Counted from the first letter of the stretch, positions 1 through 11,220 are shown. The stretch: 64,000 bases of DNA from Bacillota bacterium (GCA_030154105.1 JASKKP010000002.1:113667-177666); one strand, 5' to 3'. Translations and numbers: made by a program. Notes: generated by a model not told the origin, from the letters alone.

Positions 1-1
1 T

Positions 2-403
2 ACCCGCTTCGTCTTGAGCGAAGAGTGCACCGTACACCCGCGGTACAAGGAAGCCCTTCTTAAGGCCCGCGACCGCTCCACTGTAGTTACCGGAGCGAGC
101 ACCGGACACCCGGTACGGGTTTTGGAGAACAAGTTGGCGCGCGAGTTCCTTCAGCGCGAGCGGGAGGGGGCCAGCAAAGAAGAATTGGAGAAACTCGGCA
201 CCGGCCGGCTGCGTGCCGCCGTACGCGACGGCGATGTGGAATACGGTTCGGTCATGGCCGGACAGATCGCCGGCTTTATCCAAGACGTCTTACCGGTACG
301 GGAAATCATCATTCGGACGGTGCGCGAAGCGGATGACATTCTGGCCGCCCTCGGGCGAAAGGCTGCTCAGAGCCGACGAGACGTAGGTATCCTGGAGGTG
401 TAA
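2..403 (+). CDS. fabK: Enoyl-ACP reductase II (FabK / nitronate monooxygenase family), C-terminal part, truncated by window start
   Basis: Reading frame open from base 2 ([19 protein letters not shown]...); 'TRF..S.E' and C-terminal '[17 protein letters not shown]' resemble FabK; followed directly by fabD. Confidence 0.8.
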   Translation, partial: TRFVLSEECTVHPRYKEALLKARDRSTVVTGASTGHPVRVLENKLAREFLQREREGASKEELEKLGTGRLRAAVRDGDVEYGSVMAGQIAGFIQDVLPVREIIIRTVREADDILAALGRKAAQSRRDVGILEV

Positions 404-405
404 TC

Positions 406-1347
406 GTGCCGAAGATCGGTCTTTTGTTTCCCGGCCAGGGAGCCCAGTACGTGGGCATGGGTCAAGACCTGGCCCAGGAGTACCCGGCGGCGCGCCGGGT
501 GTTTTCCGCGGCCGATGAGGCTTTGGGTTTCCCCTTAAGCGAAATGTGCTTTAACGGGCCGGAAGATGAGCTCACCCTTACCGTAAACACCCAGCCGGCC
601 ATTTTGGCCACCAGCCTGGCCTGTTGGGAGGTGCTCAAAGGTTACGGTATTGAGCCGGCCGCAGCCGCCGGCCTCAGCCTCGGCGAATATTCGGCGCTGG
701 TCGTTGCCGGGACCTTTGAATTCGCCGAAGCCGTGCGCCTGGTGCGCAAGCGCGGCGAGTTCATGGAAAATGCCGTTCCGGCCGGCCGTGGCACCATGGC
801 GGCCGTGCTCGGTCTGGATCGAGGCGAGGTAGAAGAGATATGCCGGGCCGCATCGGCCAAAGGGGTGGTAGAGCCGGCCAACTACAACTGCCCCGGTCAG
901 ATCGTCATCGCCGGCGAGACGGAAGCCGTGGCCGAAGCCGGCCAGCTGGCCCTGGCCCGCGGGGCCAAGAAAGTCATTCCCCTCAAGGTGAGCGGGCCGT
1001 TTCACAGCCGCCTCCTCCTGCCGGCCGGAGAGCAGCTGGCCGGCGAGCTTGCGCGGGTGCGGCTGAGCGATCCTAACCTTCCGGTGGTGGCCAACGTTAC
1101 GGCCGACTACGTGCGCAGCAAGGAGGAGGTTAAGGACCTTTTGGTACAACAGGTCAGCCGCCCGGTACTGTGGGAAGATTCCATCCAGAGGATGCTGGCC
1201 GACGGCATTGATACATTCATAGAGATAGGGCCGGGCCGCGCCCTTTCGGGCTTTGTTAAGAAGATCGACCGTAAAGCGCGCTGCCTGCAGGTTAGCGATG
1301 TTGCGTCGCTTCAAAACACCCTTGCGGAGCTCGAGGGGGTTGGATAA
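406..1347 (+). CDS. fabD: Malonyl-CoA:ACP transacylase
   Basis: LFPGQGAQYVGMG, GLSLGEYSALV active-site motif, GPFHSRLL. Confidence 0.97.
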   Translation: MPKIGLLFPGQGAQYVGMGQDLAQEYPAARRVFSAADEALGFPLSEMCFNGPEDELTLTVNTQPAILATSLACWEVLKGYGIEPAAAAGLSLGEYSALVVAGTFEFAEAVRLVRKRGEFMENAVPAGRGTMAAVLGLDRGEVEEICRAASAKGVVEPANYNCPGQIVIAGETEAVAEAGQLALARGAKKVIPLKVSGPFHSRLLLPAGEQLAGELARVRLSDPNLPVVANVTADYVRSKEEVKDLLVQQVSRPVLWEDSIQRMLADGIDTFIEIGPGRALSGFVKKIDRKARCLQVSDVASLQNTLAELEGVG

Positions 1348-1348
1348 A

Positions 1349-2092
1349 ATGGTATTGATTCCAGGGACCGCCGTGGTTACCGGTGCCTCACGTGGCATCG
1401 GGCGGGCCATAGCTCTGGAGCTTGCCCGGCTGGGGGCGCCGGTGGCGGTAAACTACGCCGGCCGGCGAGAAGCGGCACAAGAGGTGGTAGACCTCATCAC
1501 CGCCCGAGGTGGAAGGGCGGTGGCAATTCAAGCCGATGTGGCCGAGCCGGCTGAGGCTCAGCGGCTGGTAGGCGAAGCCGAGGCCCTCTTGGGGCCGGTA
1601 GGGATTCTGGTCAATAACGCCGGTATTACCCGCGATAACCTTCTCTTGCGCATGAAAGAAGAGGACTGGGAGGATGTCCTAAAGACCAACCTGAGCGGTG
1701 TTTTCCACTGCACGCAGGCGGCTTTAAGGGGCATGCTGAAGAGGCGAAACGGGCGCATTATAAGCATTGCCTCTATCGTGGGTCTTACCGGCAACGCCGG
1801 GCAGGCAAATTATGCGGCGGCCAAAGCCGGTATCATCGGGTTTACCAAGTCCGTGGCCAAAGAAGTGGCCTCGCGCGGGATCACGGTCAATGCCGTGGCA
1901 CCCGGCTTCATCGCCACGGAGATGACGGGAAAGCTGCCGGTGGAGGTGCAGGAGGCTTACCGGAACCGTATCCCGCTGGGGCGCTTCGGCGAACCGGAGG
2001 ATGTTGCCCGCGCGGTGGCCTTTCTCGCCAGCGAAGAGGCTGCCTACATAACCGGTCAGGTGTTGGCCGTGGACGGCGGCCTTGCCCTGTAG
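1349..2092 (+). CDS. fabG: 3-oxoacyl-ACP reductase (SDR family)
   Basis: [46 protein letters not shown] at 1349 in the supplied frame. Confidence 0.96.
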   Translation: MVLIPGTAVVTGASRGIGRAIALELARLGAPVAVNYAGRREAAQEVVDLITARGGRAVAIQADVAEPAEAQRLVGEAEALLGPVGILVNNAGITRDNLLLRMKEEDWEDVLKTNLSGVFHCTQAALRGMLKRRNGRIISIASIVGLTGNAGQANYAAAKAGIIGFTKSVAKEVASRGITVNAVAPGFIATEMTGKLPVEVQEAYRNRIPLGRFGEPEDVARAVAFLASEEAAYITGQVLAVDGGLAL

Positions 2093-2159
2093 GGCATACG
2101 CGGTGCCTTCGCGGTTTACCCTAAGGGTACTCGGGAGAACGCGAAAGGAGGTGAGGGCC

Positions 2160-2390
2160 GTGTCGATTTTCGACCGCGTCAAAGAGATCATCGTCGACCA
2201 GTTGGGGGTAGATGAGGAGGCGGTTACGCCCGAGGCATCATTTGTCGACGACTTGGGGGCCGACTCTCTGGATATCGTAGAACTGGTGATGGCGCTGGAA
2301 GAGGAATTCGGGATCGAAATTCCCGATGAAGATGCCGAGAAGATAACCACCGTCGGAGATGCGGTGGAATACATCAAGGCAAACACCTAG
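2160..2390 (+). CDS. acpP: Acyl carrier protein
   Basis: [35 protein letters not shown] with phosphopantetheine DSLD motif; GTG at 2160 after aaaggaggtg. Confidence 0.97.
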   Translation: MSIFDRVKEIIVDQLGVDEEAVTPEASFVDDLGADSLDIVELVMALEEEFGIEIPDEDAEKITTVGDAVEYIKANT

Positions 2391-2403
2391 AATGGAGGAA
2401 GGT

Positions 2404-2431
2404 TCCCGTAGTTTTACGCTACGGGACTTTT
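2404..2431 (+). terminator. Hairpin after acpP, possible weak/partial terminator
   Basis: TCCCGTAG-ttttacg-CTACGGGA followed by cttttc. Confidence 0.5.
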
Positions 2432-2519
2432 CATAAAGGTCGTCTACCCGGTGGCCTTCATTTTTCCGATGGTGCCGCCTCGGCGGCAGCTATCCTCTGA
2501 AGTTAGGAGCGTGGAGTGA

Positions 2520-3764
2520 GTGCGCAAAAGGGCAGTCATAACGGGTATCGGTGCCCTTACCCCCATCGGGTGCGGTAAGGACGCCTTTTGGGAAGGGTTG
2601 CGCACGGCCAGAAATGGCATTCATCGCATCACCCGCTTCGATCCGACGCCCTTCGCCAGCCACATGGCGGGAGAAATTAACGACTTCGACCCTACAGCTT
2701 ACATGGACAAGAAGGAAAGTCGCCGCATGGACCGTTTCTGCCAGTTCGGCGTAGCGGCTGCCCGCCAGGCGGTGGCAGACGGCCGGCTCGACCTCAGCCG
2801 TGAAGATCCCACCCGCATAGGCATCGCCATAGGTTCGGGTATCGGCGGAATTGAGACGTTTGCGGAACAGGTCCAGGTTCTGGAAACCAAAGGGCCTGAC
2901 CGGGTTAGTCCCTTTTTCATCCCGATGATGATTCCCAACATGGCTGCCGGGCAGATATCGATTCTTCTTGGCCTTAAGGGGCCAAGCCTAACCACCGTTA
3001 GCGCCTGTGCCTCCAGCGCCGATGCCATAGGTCAGGCCCTGCGGCTTATTCAGCGGGGCGAAGCCGATGTGGTGTTGGCCGGCGGAACGGAAGCGCCCAT
3101 CGCGCCGATAAGCCTGGCCGGTTTCGGCAGCATGAAGGCCTTATCTACGCGAAACGACGACCCGGAGCATGCCTGCCGTCCCTTCGACCGCGACCGCGAT
3201 GGCTTTGTCATGGGCGAAGGCGCGGGGATGGTTCTGGTAGAGGAGCTGGAGCATGCCCGGGCCCGCGGGGCCCACATTTACGCCGAACTCATCGGCTACG
3301 GGGCCACGTCCGACGCTTATCACATAACGGCTCCGCCGCCGGGGGGAGAAGGTTCGGCACGGGCGATGGCTGCGGCTTTGGCCGATGCTGGGCTTCGCCC
3401 AGAGGATGTCGATTACATCAACGCCCACGGAACGTCGACCAGCTATAATGATCTTTACGAAACCCAGGCCATCAAAACTGTCTTCGGCGAACATGCCTAC
3501 CGGGTGCCGGTAAGCTCTACTAAGTCGATGACCGGCCACCTTCTGGGCGCTGCCGGGGCGGTAGAGTTAATCGCCTGCCTTTTTGCGCTCCAGGAAGGGC
3601 TCCTCCCCCCTACCATTAACTTAGAAAACCCCGACCCTGAATGCGACCTTGACTACGTCCCCAACACACCACGACCTGCCCAGGTGAACGTTGCCCTCAG
3701 CAACTCTTTCGGCTTCGGCGGCCATAACGTAACCCTCGTCTTAAGAAGGTATAGCGGTGATTAA
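2520..3764 (+). CDS. fabF: Beta-ketoacyl-ACP synthase II
   Basis: [14 protein letters not shown] catalytic Cys, [36 protein letters not shown]. Confidence 0.97.
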   Translation: MRKRAVITGIGALTPIGCGKDAFWEGLRTARNGIHRITRFDPTPFASHMAGEINDFDPTAYMDKKESRRMDRFCQFGVAAARQAVADGRLDLSREDPTRIGIAIGSGIGGIETFAEQVQVLETKGPDRVSPFFIPMMIPNMAAGQISILLGLKGPSLTTVSACASSADAIGQALRLIQRGEADVVLAGGTEAPIAPISLAGFGSMKALSTRNDDPEHACRPFDRDRDGFVMGEGAGMVLVEELEHARARGAHIYAELIGYGATSDAYHITAPPPGGEGSARAMAAALADAGLRPEDVDYINAHGTSTSYNDLYETQAIKTVFGEHAYRVPVSSTKSMTGHLLGAAGAVELIACLFALQEGLLPPTINLENPDPECDLDYVPNTPRPAQVNVALSNSFGFGGHNVTLVLRRYSGD

Positions 3765-4458
3765 CGGACCGGCGCTGGAACAGCTGGCGGCCAAGCTGGC
3801 CGGCTGGCAGATTGCCGTACGACCGGAGCTCCTGGCGGAAGCCGTAACGCACGCTTCTTACGCCTACGAGCACAATACTGCCTCCAACGAACGCCTGGAG
3901 TTTCTCGGTGATGCCGTGTTGGAGCTCCTCGTCAGCGAGCGGCTGTATCAAGCTTTGCCTGAGGCGTCGGAGGGAACCTTAACGCGGCTTAGAGCTTCCA
4001 TGGTCTGCGAGCCCACCCTGGCCCGCTGGGCCGGCGAACTTGGTCTGGCCGAGGCACTTCGCCTGGGGCGGGGGGAAGAGGCCCAGGGGGGACGCGAGCG
4101 TCCCGCCCTCCTCGCCGATGCGGTGGAGGCCCTGCTGGGGGCCGTTTATCTGAGCGGCGGGCTGGAACCCGCCCGTGCCCTGGTGGCGAAGCTGGTGGAC
4201 CCTTTCCTCAGCGGCGCGCGTGCCGTGCCGAGCGACTACAAAACAGAACTCCAGGAACTATTACAACAAACTGGAGACGTGAACATCGAGTACCGGGTGC
4301 TGAAAAGCGAAGGCCCCGATCATGCTCGCACTTTCACGGTCGGCCTGTTCGTCAACGGCGAGGAAAGGGCCAGGGGTAAGGGCGGGAGCAAAAAAGAAGC
4401 AGAGCAAGAGGCTGCCTGCCGCCTTCTGCGCGCCCTCGCCGAGAAAAACAGGGATTAA
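3757..4458 (+). CDS. rnc: Ribonuclease III
   Basis: [18 protein letters not shown] signature plus C-terminal dsRBD ([12 protein letters not shown]). Confidence 0.97.
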   Translation: MINGPALEQLAAKLAGWQIAVRPELLAEAVTHASYAYEHNTASNERLEFLGDAVLELLVSERLYQALPEASEGTLTRLRASMVCEPTLARWAGELGLAEALRLGRGEEAQGGRERPALLADAVEALLGAVYLSGGLEPARALVAKLVDPFLSGARAVPSDYKTELQELLQQTGDVNIEYRVLKSEGPDHARTFTVGLFVNGEERARGKGGSKKEAEQEAACRLLRALAEKNRD

Positions 4459-4553
4459 CTTTCTTCTCCGCCGGGGAAAAGCAGGAATTTTTCGGCAGGA
4501 GGCGAATACAATTAATGAGCCCAAAGGTCGATGTAACTGAGGGAGGCAGAGAG

Positions 4554-4814
4554 GTGGAAGTACTTAAAGTATCAGCTCAATCCAACCCCAAGTCTGTGGC
4601 CGGAGCTCTGGCGGCTGTTCTCAGGGAACATGGTGCGGCGGAGGTGCAAGCGGTGGGCGCAGGCGCGGTGAACCAGGCGGTAAAGGCTGTGGCCATTGCG
4701 CGTGGTTTTGTCGCGCCCAACGGTATGGACCTGGTTTGCGTGCCTGCGTTCGCAGAGATCGAGATCGATGGCGAGGAGCGTACGGCTATTAAGCTGATCG
4801 TCGGGCCGCGCTGA
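4554..4814 (+). CDS. spoVS: Stage V sporulation protein S
   Basis: MEVLKVSAQSNPKSVAGALAAVLREHG...NQAVKAVAIARGFV; GTG at 4554 after gggaggcagag. Confidence 0.93.
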   Translation: MEVLKVSAQSNPKSVAGALAAVLREHGAAEVQAVGAGAVNQAVKAVAIARGFVAPNGMDLVCVPAFAEIEIDGEERTAIKLIVGPR

Positions 4815-4843
4815 AGAGCTCCGGCCTGAGCGACAACTTGTAC

Positions 4844-4871
4844 GGCCTGCCTGCAGAGGGCGGGCCTTTTT
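4844..4871 (+). terminator. Rho-independent terminator after spoVS
   Basis: GGCCTGCC-loop-GGCGGGCC followed by TTTTT. Confidence 0.85.
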
Positions 4872-4934
4872 GTTGCAGGGCTAGGCGGGCTCTCCTCACC
4901 TGTGATAAAATGGAAGAAGTGGGGAGGGGGCGCT

Positions 4935-7900
4935 ATGTACCTCGAACGCCTTACCATACAGGGTTTTAAATCCTTTGCCGAACGCCTCGAGCTCGTTTTC
5001 GAACCCGGCATTTCCGCCATTGTCGGACCTAACGGCAGCGGCAAAAGCAACATCGTCGATGCCATCCGTTGGGCTTTAGGAGAACAAAGCCTGCACGCTT
5101 TGCGCGGCGAGCGGCTGGAGGACATCATCTTTAGCGGCTCCGACCATCGCCGCGCCCATGGTTTGGCCGAGGTAACCCTTACTTTCGCCAACGCCGACGG
5201 CGGCCTACCGGTTCCGTATTCCGAGGTGGTCATAACCCGCCGGGCCTACCGGTCCGGTTCCAGCGAGTTTCTTCTAAACGGCGTGCCCTGCCGGCTGCGG
5301 GATATTCAGGAACTTTTTTGGGATACGGGGTTAGGCCGGGAAGGATATTCTTTTATCGGCCAGGGCCGTGTGGAGGAGGTGCTCAACCTTAAACCCGAGG
5401 AACGGCGAGTGTTTCTGGAACAGGCGGCAGGGGTGTGGAAGTACCGGCAGCGGAAAAAAGAGGCAACGGCCAAGCTGGCCGAGATCGACCAGGACCTTCT
5501 GAGACTCGGCGATCTCCTAGCCGAGCTGGAACGGCAGCGGGAGCCGCTGGCTGAGGAAGCGCGCCGGGCTGCAATTTACCAGGAGCGGGCGAGGCGCCTT
5601 CGCGAGCTTAAGGTCTTTCTCGGCCTCAGTGAGCTCCGAGACCTGGAGGGACAACTTAAGGAGGCAGAGGAAGAGCTTCAGGCGGCGAAGGCGGAGCTTG
5701 CGGCCTTGACCGGCCGGCGCAGCCAGATGGAGGCCAGGTTGGAAGAAGACAAGCTTAAGCTGGCCGAGAAAGAGGCCTGTTGGGAGGACCTGAGGAAATC
5801 GGCAAGGCGGCTGGAAGAAGAAATTACCCTGCTCACGAAAAGCCTCGACGAGCTCGCTGCGGCCGGGAGGGAAAGGGCGGCGCGCTTAGAAGCCCTTGCC
5901 CTCCGCAGGGCAGAGATGGAGGGGGAAAAAGCAGGCCTTCTTAACCTTGCCCTCAAGGAAAAGAAGGAACGGGAAGCGGTATGCGCCGACTTAAAGGAAA
6001 AGGGCGCCCTTCTTCACGAGCTCGAAAGAAAACTTACGGACATCGAGGCGGAACGGGCAGCAGCCGGCCGGGAACTGGCTGCCCGGCGCGAGAAAGCCAT
6101 CGCCCTGATGAGTGAGCGCGCTCTTCAGGCCAATGCCCTGAAGGCCTTTGAGCACGAAGAAGCCAGGCTGAACGAGCGCCGGGAGCGCGTACTGGCGACC
6201 GGACGGGCGGCCGCAGAGCGGTTGGCCGAGTTGGGACGGGCCAGGGAGGAGGAAATTGCGGCCTTGGCGGCGGCCGAAAAGGAACTTGCGTCCTTGGCGG
6301 CAAAACGGGAGGCCTGTGCTGAGGAGCTCGGCCGTGCCAGGGAGATGCTGGAAGCGGTTCGGAGCCGGCATACGGAGTCTTGGCGCAGTTTGGAGCGGCT
6401 CAAAATGGAGCTGGCTACCGAGAAGAAAATGGCGGAGAGCTACGAAGGTTACGGCCAGGGCCCACGCGCCGTGCTCAGCGCCCGGCTGCCGGGAATTCAC
6501 GGCGCGGTGGCCAACCTTCTGGAAGTGCCGGCCGGCCTGGAACTGGCTTTGGAGGCGGCTTTGGGGGCCGCCCAGGAGTATTTGGTCGCCGAGACGGATG
6601 AAGATGCTGCGGTGGCCATCGCCTGGCTGAAAGAGAAAAAGGTGGGCCGGGCCACCTTCCTTCCCCTCAATACGGTTCGGCCCGCTGAGCCGCGGCCGGA
6701 AGAAAGGCGTTTGGCCGGGCGGGCCGACGTAATAGGATGGGCGGCGGAGCTCGTAAGTTTTGCCCCCGAACACCGCCCTGTCGTCCAGCACCTTCTCGGG
6801 CGGGTACTGGTGGCCCGTACTTTGGACGCCGCGCGGGCCGTTGCCAGAGCGGCGGGATTTCGCCTGAAAATCGTTACCCTGGAAGGTGACCTTCTGAGCC
6901 CGGGAGGAAGCATGAGCGGCGGCAGCCGCAGGCGCGAACGGCATTCCCTCTTGGCCCGGGCGCGGCGCCTACGCGAGCTGGAAGAAGCGGTTGCGGCCGG
7001 GCAGGAGAAATTGGCCTGCAGCGAAGCCGCGCTCGAAGCGGCCCGTGCGCGCGTTGCCGGGCTTGAGGCGGACTTAGCCCGTTTGGCGGAAGAAATAAGA
7101 CAAAAAGAAGAAGCCGTAGCCGAAAGGCGTCGCCGGCTGGCCCACTACGAGGCCCAGCTCACCGAAACGCAACGGTCGCACGCGACCTGGGAAGAAGAGG
7201 CGACCGCTTTGGAGCAGGCCTTGATCGAGGTGGCCGGCAAACGCGCCAAGGCGGAAAACGAAAGGAAGCGGTTGGAGGCCGAAGTCGGGCGCTGGGAAGC
7301 AGAAACCCGGGCTTGGGAGGAAAAAGAAGCGGAGCTTGGGGCGGAGGCGGAAGCGCTCCGGGAACAGGTAACGCAGCTGCGCCTGGCAATAGCCGCAGCG
7401 GAAGAAAAAGCCAAACAGCTGGCCCGACGCGAGGAAGAACGGAAGGCGGCTCTCGACCGCTTGGAGCAGGAGCTGGAAGCCCAGCGCCAGCGCGCCCGCG
7501 AGCTGACCGAGCTGGAGGAGGCGGCAGCTTACGAGCGAAGGCGCCTCGAAGGGGAGAAGGCGGCCAAGCAAGAAGCCGGGGCCTTAGAGCAGGAGAAAGT
7601 GGCCCGGCTGGCGGCGGAGGTAGAGGAGCTCAAGGCGGCCCTTGGCGAGGGAGAAAAGGCTGTGCGCTCCCTGCGGCGGCAGGAGGAAGAGATGCGCCAA
7701 GAGGTCTACGAGCGCGAAGTTACCGCCCAGCGCCTTACGGCCCAGATCGAAGCAACCCAGAGGCGGCTTTTTGAAACCTTAGGCGTGCCGGTGGGCGCGC
7801 CGCTTCCGGAAGTTGGGGTGGATATACCGGCTGCCGAGGCCGAGGTGGAGCGGCTTGAGGGCGAGCTGGCATCTTTGGGCGAAGTGAATCTTCAGGCGCC

Positions 7901-8477
7901 CAAAGCTTTGGCCGAGCTCAAGGAACGCTACGACTTTCTTTCGCGGCAGGTCAGCGACTTGGAGGCGGCGCGTGCGTCCCTGGAACGGATGATGCGGGAG
8001 ATCGACCGGACCGTCTTAAACCGCCTGGAGGATACTTACGCCAAACTTAGGGCAAACTTCCAGGAGGTGTTTAAGCGCCTCTTCGGCGGCGGCCAGGCCG
8101 ACCTCGTCTTAACAGGCACGAAGGATCTCTTAACCGCCGGGGTGGATATTTGGGCCCAACTGCCGGGCAAGAAGATGCAGCCTCTCAGCCTCCTTTCCGG
8201 CGGCGAACGGGCGCTTACGGCAATTGCTTTTCTGTTTGCCCTCCTGCGCTCCAAGAGCACCTACCTGTGTGTGCTGGACGAAATCGACGCCGCTCTCGAC
8301 GAAGCCAACGCCGCCCGCTTCTTGAACTACTTGGAGGAGTTGGCGCAAGATACGCAGTTCATCATGATTACCCACCGCAAACAAGCTATGCTCCGCGCGC
8401 GTTCTCTTTACGGCCTGGCTATGGGTGCCAGTGGAGCATCGCGCCTGGTCTCCATACGACTGGAAGAAGCAGTATGA
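4935..8477 (+). CDS. smc: Chromosome segregation SMC ATPase
   Basis: MYLERLTIQGFKSFA, Walker A GPNGSGKSN, long coiled coils, central hinge, LSGGERALTAIAFLFALL, DEIDAALD. Confidence 0.98.
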   Translation: MYLERLTIQGFKSFAERLELVFEPGISAIVGPNGSGKSNIVDAIRWALGEQSLHALRGERLEDIIFSGSDHRRAHGLAEVTLTFANADGGLPVPYSEVVITRRAYRSGSSEFLLNGVPCRLRDIQELFWDTGLGREGYSFIGQGRVEEVLNLKPEERRVFLEQAAGVWKYRQRKKEATAKLAEIDQDLLRLGDLLAELERQREPLAEEARRAAIYQERARRLRELKVFLGLSELRDLEGQLKEAEEELQAAKAELAALTGRRSQMEARLEEDKLKLAEKEACWEDLRKSARRLEEEITLLTKSLDELAAAGRERAARLEALALRRAEMEGEKAGLLNLALKEKKEREAVCADLKEKGALLHELERKLTDIEAERAAAGRELAARREKAIALMSERALQANALKAFEHEEARLNERRERVLATGRAAAERLAELGRAREEEIAALAAAEKELASLAAKREACAEELGRAREMLEAVRSRHTESWRSLERLKMELATEKKMAESYEGYGQGPRAVLSARLPGIHGAVANLLEVPAGLELALEAALGAAQEYLVAETDEDAAVAIAWLKEKKVGRATFLPLNTVRPAEPRPEERRLAGRADVIGWAAELVSFAPEHRPVVQHLLGRVLVARTLDAARAVARAAGFRLKIVTLEGDLLSPGGSMSGGSRRRERHSLLARARRLRELEEAVAAGQEKLACSEAALEAARARVAGLEADLARLAEEIRQKEEAVAERRRRLAHYEAQLTETQRSHATWEEEATALEQALIEVAGKRAKAENERKRLEAEVGRWEAETRAWEEKEAELGAEAEALREQVTQLRLAIAAAEEKAKQLARREEERKAALDRLEQELEAQRQRARELTELEEAAAYERRRLEGEKAAKQEAGALEQEKVARLAAEVEELKAALGEGEKAVRSLRRQEEEMRQEVYEREVTAQRLTAQIEATQRRLFETLGVPVGAPLPEVGVDIPAAEAEVERLEGELASLGEVNLQAPKALAELKERYDFLSRQVSDLEAARASLERMMREIDRTVLNRLEDTYAKLRANFQEVFKRLFGGGQADLVLTGTKDLLTAGVDIWAQLPGKKMQPLSLLSGGERALTAIAFLFALLRSKSTYLCVLDEIDAALDEANAARFLNYLEELAQDTQFIMITHRKQAMLRARSLYGLAMGASGASRLVSIRLEEAV

Positions 8478-8494
8478 GCTAAGGAGGCAGTATC

Positions 8495-9418
8495 TTGGTT
8501 GGAATTTGGTCGCGCCTAAGCGCCGGGTTGGCCAAGACCCGTAGCGCTCTTACGGAGAAGCTTCAAGGGATTGTACCCCTGGGCGGGAAGCTTAAGGAGG
8601 AGACTCTAGAAGAGCTTGAGGAAATCTTGCTCGGCGCCGACGTAGGGGTAACGGTAACGGAAGACCTTTTGGATGCAGTTCGCCGGGAGCGGGTAAATTC
8701 CGCCGAGGGCCTAAAGGCAGCTTTAGCCAGAAGGCTGGGCGAAATCCTGGCGGAAGGGCATGCTGAGCTGGCTGCTTCTCAAGAGCCGCCCCTCGTCATT
8801 TTGGTCGTAGGGGTCAACGGTGCCGGAAAGACCACCAGCATTGCCAAGCTGGCGGCGCGCTACCGCCGAGAAGGGAAGAAGGTCATCCTGGCAGCTTGCG
8901 ACACCTTCCGGGCGGCGGCGGCGGAACAGCTGGAGGTGTGGGCGAAGCGGATAGGGGCGGATGTCGTCCGCCACCAGGAGGGGTCCGACCCGGCCGCCGT
9001 GGCTTACGATGCCCTGCAGGCCGCCCTCGCCCGCCGGGCCGACGTTTTGATCGTCGACACGGCCGGGCGGCTGCAGACGAAAAAGAACCTTATGGCCGAG
9101 CTGAACAAGATTTACCGGGTGCTTAACCGCACCCGCTCCGACCTCCCGCAGGAGGTGCTTTTGGTGCTGGACGCAACCAGCGGACAGAACGCCCTCAGTC
9201 AGGCGCGCCTCTTCAAAGAGACGGTACCTCTCACCGGCGTGGTGTTGGCCAAGCTGGACGGGACGGCTAAGGGCGGTATGGCCGTTGCCGTACAGCGGGA
9301 CCTGGGGGTGCCGATAAAACTGGTTGGGGTCGGCGAAGGCCTCGAAGACCTGGAAGATTTCGATCCCCATGCTTTCGTGGCTGCCCTTCTAGGGGAGGGC
9401 CGCGATGAACAGGCTTGA
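8495..9418 (+). CDS. ftsY: Signal recognition particle receptor FtsY
   Basis: GVNGAGKTTSIAKLA, DTAGRLQTKKNLM, TKLDGTAKGG-like motif. Confidence 0.97.
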   Translation: MVGIWSRLSAGLAKTRSALTEKLQGIVPLGGKLKEETLEELEEILLGADVGVTVTEDLLDAVRRERVNSAEGLKAALARRLGEILAEGHAELAASQEPPLVILVVGVNGAGKTTSIAKLAARYRREGKKVILAACDTFRAAAAEQLEVWAKRIGADVVRHQEGSDPAAVAYDALQAALARRADVLIVDTAGRLQTKKNLMAELNKIYRVLNRTRSDLPQEVLLVLDATSGQNALSQARLFKETVPLTGVVLAKLDGTAKGGMAVAVQRDLGVPIKLVGVGEGLEDLEDFDPHAFVAALLGEGRDEQA

Positions 9419-9443
9419 CAGAAGCCCGGCCTTTCCTTAGAAT
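9415..9443 (+). promoter_or_regulatory. Sigma-A-type promoter for ylxM-ffh-rpsP
   Basis: TTGACA-N17-TAGAAT overlapping the ftsY stop codon. Confidence 0.75.
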
Positions 9444-9489
9444 GTGAGCTGTGGGTGTAAAGTAGAAGTGCTTAACAGGGGCGGAGAAA

Positions 9490-9849
9490 ATGGATGCTCG
9501 CGTGCGCACCGGTCTCCTTTACGACTTCTACGGCCCCCTCCTTACCGAACGCCAGCGGCGCTTCGTGGAGCTTTACTTCGGCGAGGACCTCTCTCTGGGG
9601 GAGATTGCGGCCGAGTTCAGGGTCAGCCGCCAGGCGGTGCACGACATCCTGCACCGCTCAGAAATGGCCTTAGAGGCCTTTGAGGCCAAGCTTGGGCTGC
9701 TCAAGGCTTACCAGCGGCGGGAGGCACTGCGCGGGCGCCTTCTGGAGCTCCTGGAACGGTTAAAGGCAGAGGGACTGACTCCGGCACAGGAAGAAACGGT
9801 GAAAGAGATCACGGCCCTAGTGGAGGCCATGGGCCGAGAGGGTGATTAG
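9490..9849 (+). CDS. ylxM: YlxM/p13 family helix-turn-helix protein
   Basis: LTERQRRFVELYFGEDLSLGEIAAEFRVSRQAVHDILHR; located before ffh. Confidence 0.95.
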   Translation: MDARVRTGLLYDFYGPLLTERQRRFVELYFGEDLSLGEIAAEFRVSRQAVHDILHRSEMALEAFEAKLGLLKAYQRREALRGRLLELLERLKAEGLTPAQEETVKEITALVEAMGREGD

Positions 9850-11188
9850 AGTGCTGGAAAATCTAGCCGAAAAGATTCAAGGTGCGCTGCGCAAGCTCGG
9901 CGGCCGGGGACGGCTCACGGAAGGCGACGTCAAAGAGGCCCTGCGCGAGGTGCGGCTGGCCCTTCTGGAAGCCGATGTCAATTTTAAGGTGGTTAAGGAT
10001 TTCATAGAAAAGGTCCGTCAGGCTGCAGTGGGGCAAGAAGTTTTGTCCAGCCTCACGCCGGCCCAGCAGGTGGTGAAGGTTGTCCACGAGCAGCTGACCG
10101 CCCTTCTTGGCGGTGGTACCAGCCGCCTGACATTTGCCTCCGAACCGCCCACCGTCTTCATTCTTGTGGGTCTGCAGGGCGCCGGAAAGACCACTACGGC
10201 GGCCAAGCTGGCCAACTTTCTCGCTAAGCAGGGACGGCGGCCGCTCTTGGTGGCGGCGGACATATACCGGCCGGCGGCGATCAAGCAGCTCGAGGTTTTA
10301 GGGGCGAAACTGAAAATCCCTGTTTTCAGCCAGGGGGAGCTAAACCCGGTGCTTATTGCGCGGGCGGCGGTGGAAAAGGCGCGCCGCGAAGGCTTCGACA
10401 CCGTGGTTATAGACACGGCCGGGCGTCTGCACATCGACGACGAGATGATGGGCGAGCTCGCGCGGATTAAGGCAGAGGTCCGCCCGCAGGAAACCATCCT
10501 GGTGGTCGACGCCATGACCGGTCAAGATGCCGTAACGGCAGCCAGCGCCTTCCACCAGCAAATTGGCCTGGATGGGGTTATCCTGACGAAACTGGACGGC
10601 GATGCACGGGGCGGGGCGGCCTTGTCCGTGCGGGCGGTGACGGGGGTACCGATCAAGTTCATCGGCACAGGCGAGGGGATCGAAGCGCTGGAGGTATTCC
10701 ACCCGGACCGCCTGGCGGCGCGCATCCTGGGCATGGGCGATGTACTTAGCCTCATCGAAAAGGCTCAGGAGACGCTGAACGCGGAAACGGCGCGGAAACT
10801 GGAACAGAAGCTGAGGCGTGAGGAGTTTACCCTGGAAGATTTTCGTACACAGCTTAGGGAAGTGCGCAAACTCGGCCCTCTCGACCAGCTCCTGAGCTAC
10901 CTACCTGGCTGGTCCCAGATGAAGAAACTTTCGGCCATGGAAGTGGATGAAAAGGAACTGGTGCGTGTGGAAGCCATCATCAACTCCATGACGCCGGAGG
11001 AGCGGGCCCATCCGGAGATCATTGACGCCAGCCGCAAACGGCGTATCGCCAGAGGAAGCGGCACCACGGTTCAGGACGTGAACCGGCTGCTGAAACAGTT
11101 TACCGATATGAAGAAGCTCCTCAAACAGCTCGGCCGCGCGGGTAAACCCGGAAAGGCTCCTTTCGCCTTCGGGCCCTTTACCCGCTAG
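9842..11188 (+). CDS. ffh: Signal recognition particle protein Ffh
   Basis: [30 protein letters not shown]-domain with [25 protein letters not shown]. Confidence 0.98.
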   Translation: MIRVLENLAEKIQGALRKLGGRGRLTEGDVKEALREVRLALLEADVNFKVVKDFIEKVRQAAVGQEVLSSLTPAQQVVKVVHEQLTALLGGGTSRLTFASEPPTVFILVGLQGAGKTTTAAKLANFLAKQGRRPLLVAADIYRPAAIKQLEVLGAKLKIPVFSQGELNPVLIARAAVEKARREGFDTVVIDTAGRLHIDDEMMGELARIKAEVRPQETILVVDAMTGQDAVTAASAFHQQIGLDGVILTKLDGDARGGAALSVRAVTGVPIKFIGTGEGIEALEVFHPDRLAARILGMGDVLSLIEKAQETLNAETARKLEQKLRREEFTLEDFRTQLREVRKLGPLDQLLSYLPGWSQMKKLSAMEVDEKELVRVEAIINSMTPEERAHPEIIDASRKRRIARGSGTTVQDVNRLLKQFTDMKKLLKQLGRAGKPGKAPFAFGPFTR

Positions 11189-11220
11189 CGGCAAGCGGCT
11201 CAACGAAAGGAGGTGAAAAT

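Noticed and set aside
535-1410. 291-aa minus-strand ORF opposite fabD/fabG
   Set aside because: GC-rich codon-bias shadow ORF; low-complexity translation, the sense strand is clearly coding.
5991-6944. 317-aa minus-strand ORF opposite smc
   Set aside because: Antisense to the smc coiled coil; biased composition, no recognisable domain or RBS context.
7313-7774. 153-aa + strand ORF inside smc
   Set aside because: Out-of-frame Gly/Arg-rich overlap within smc; no independent signal.
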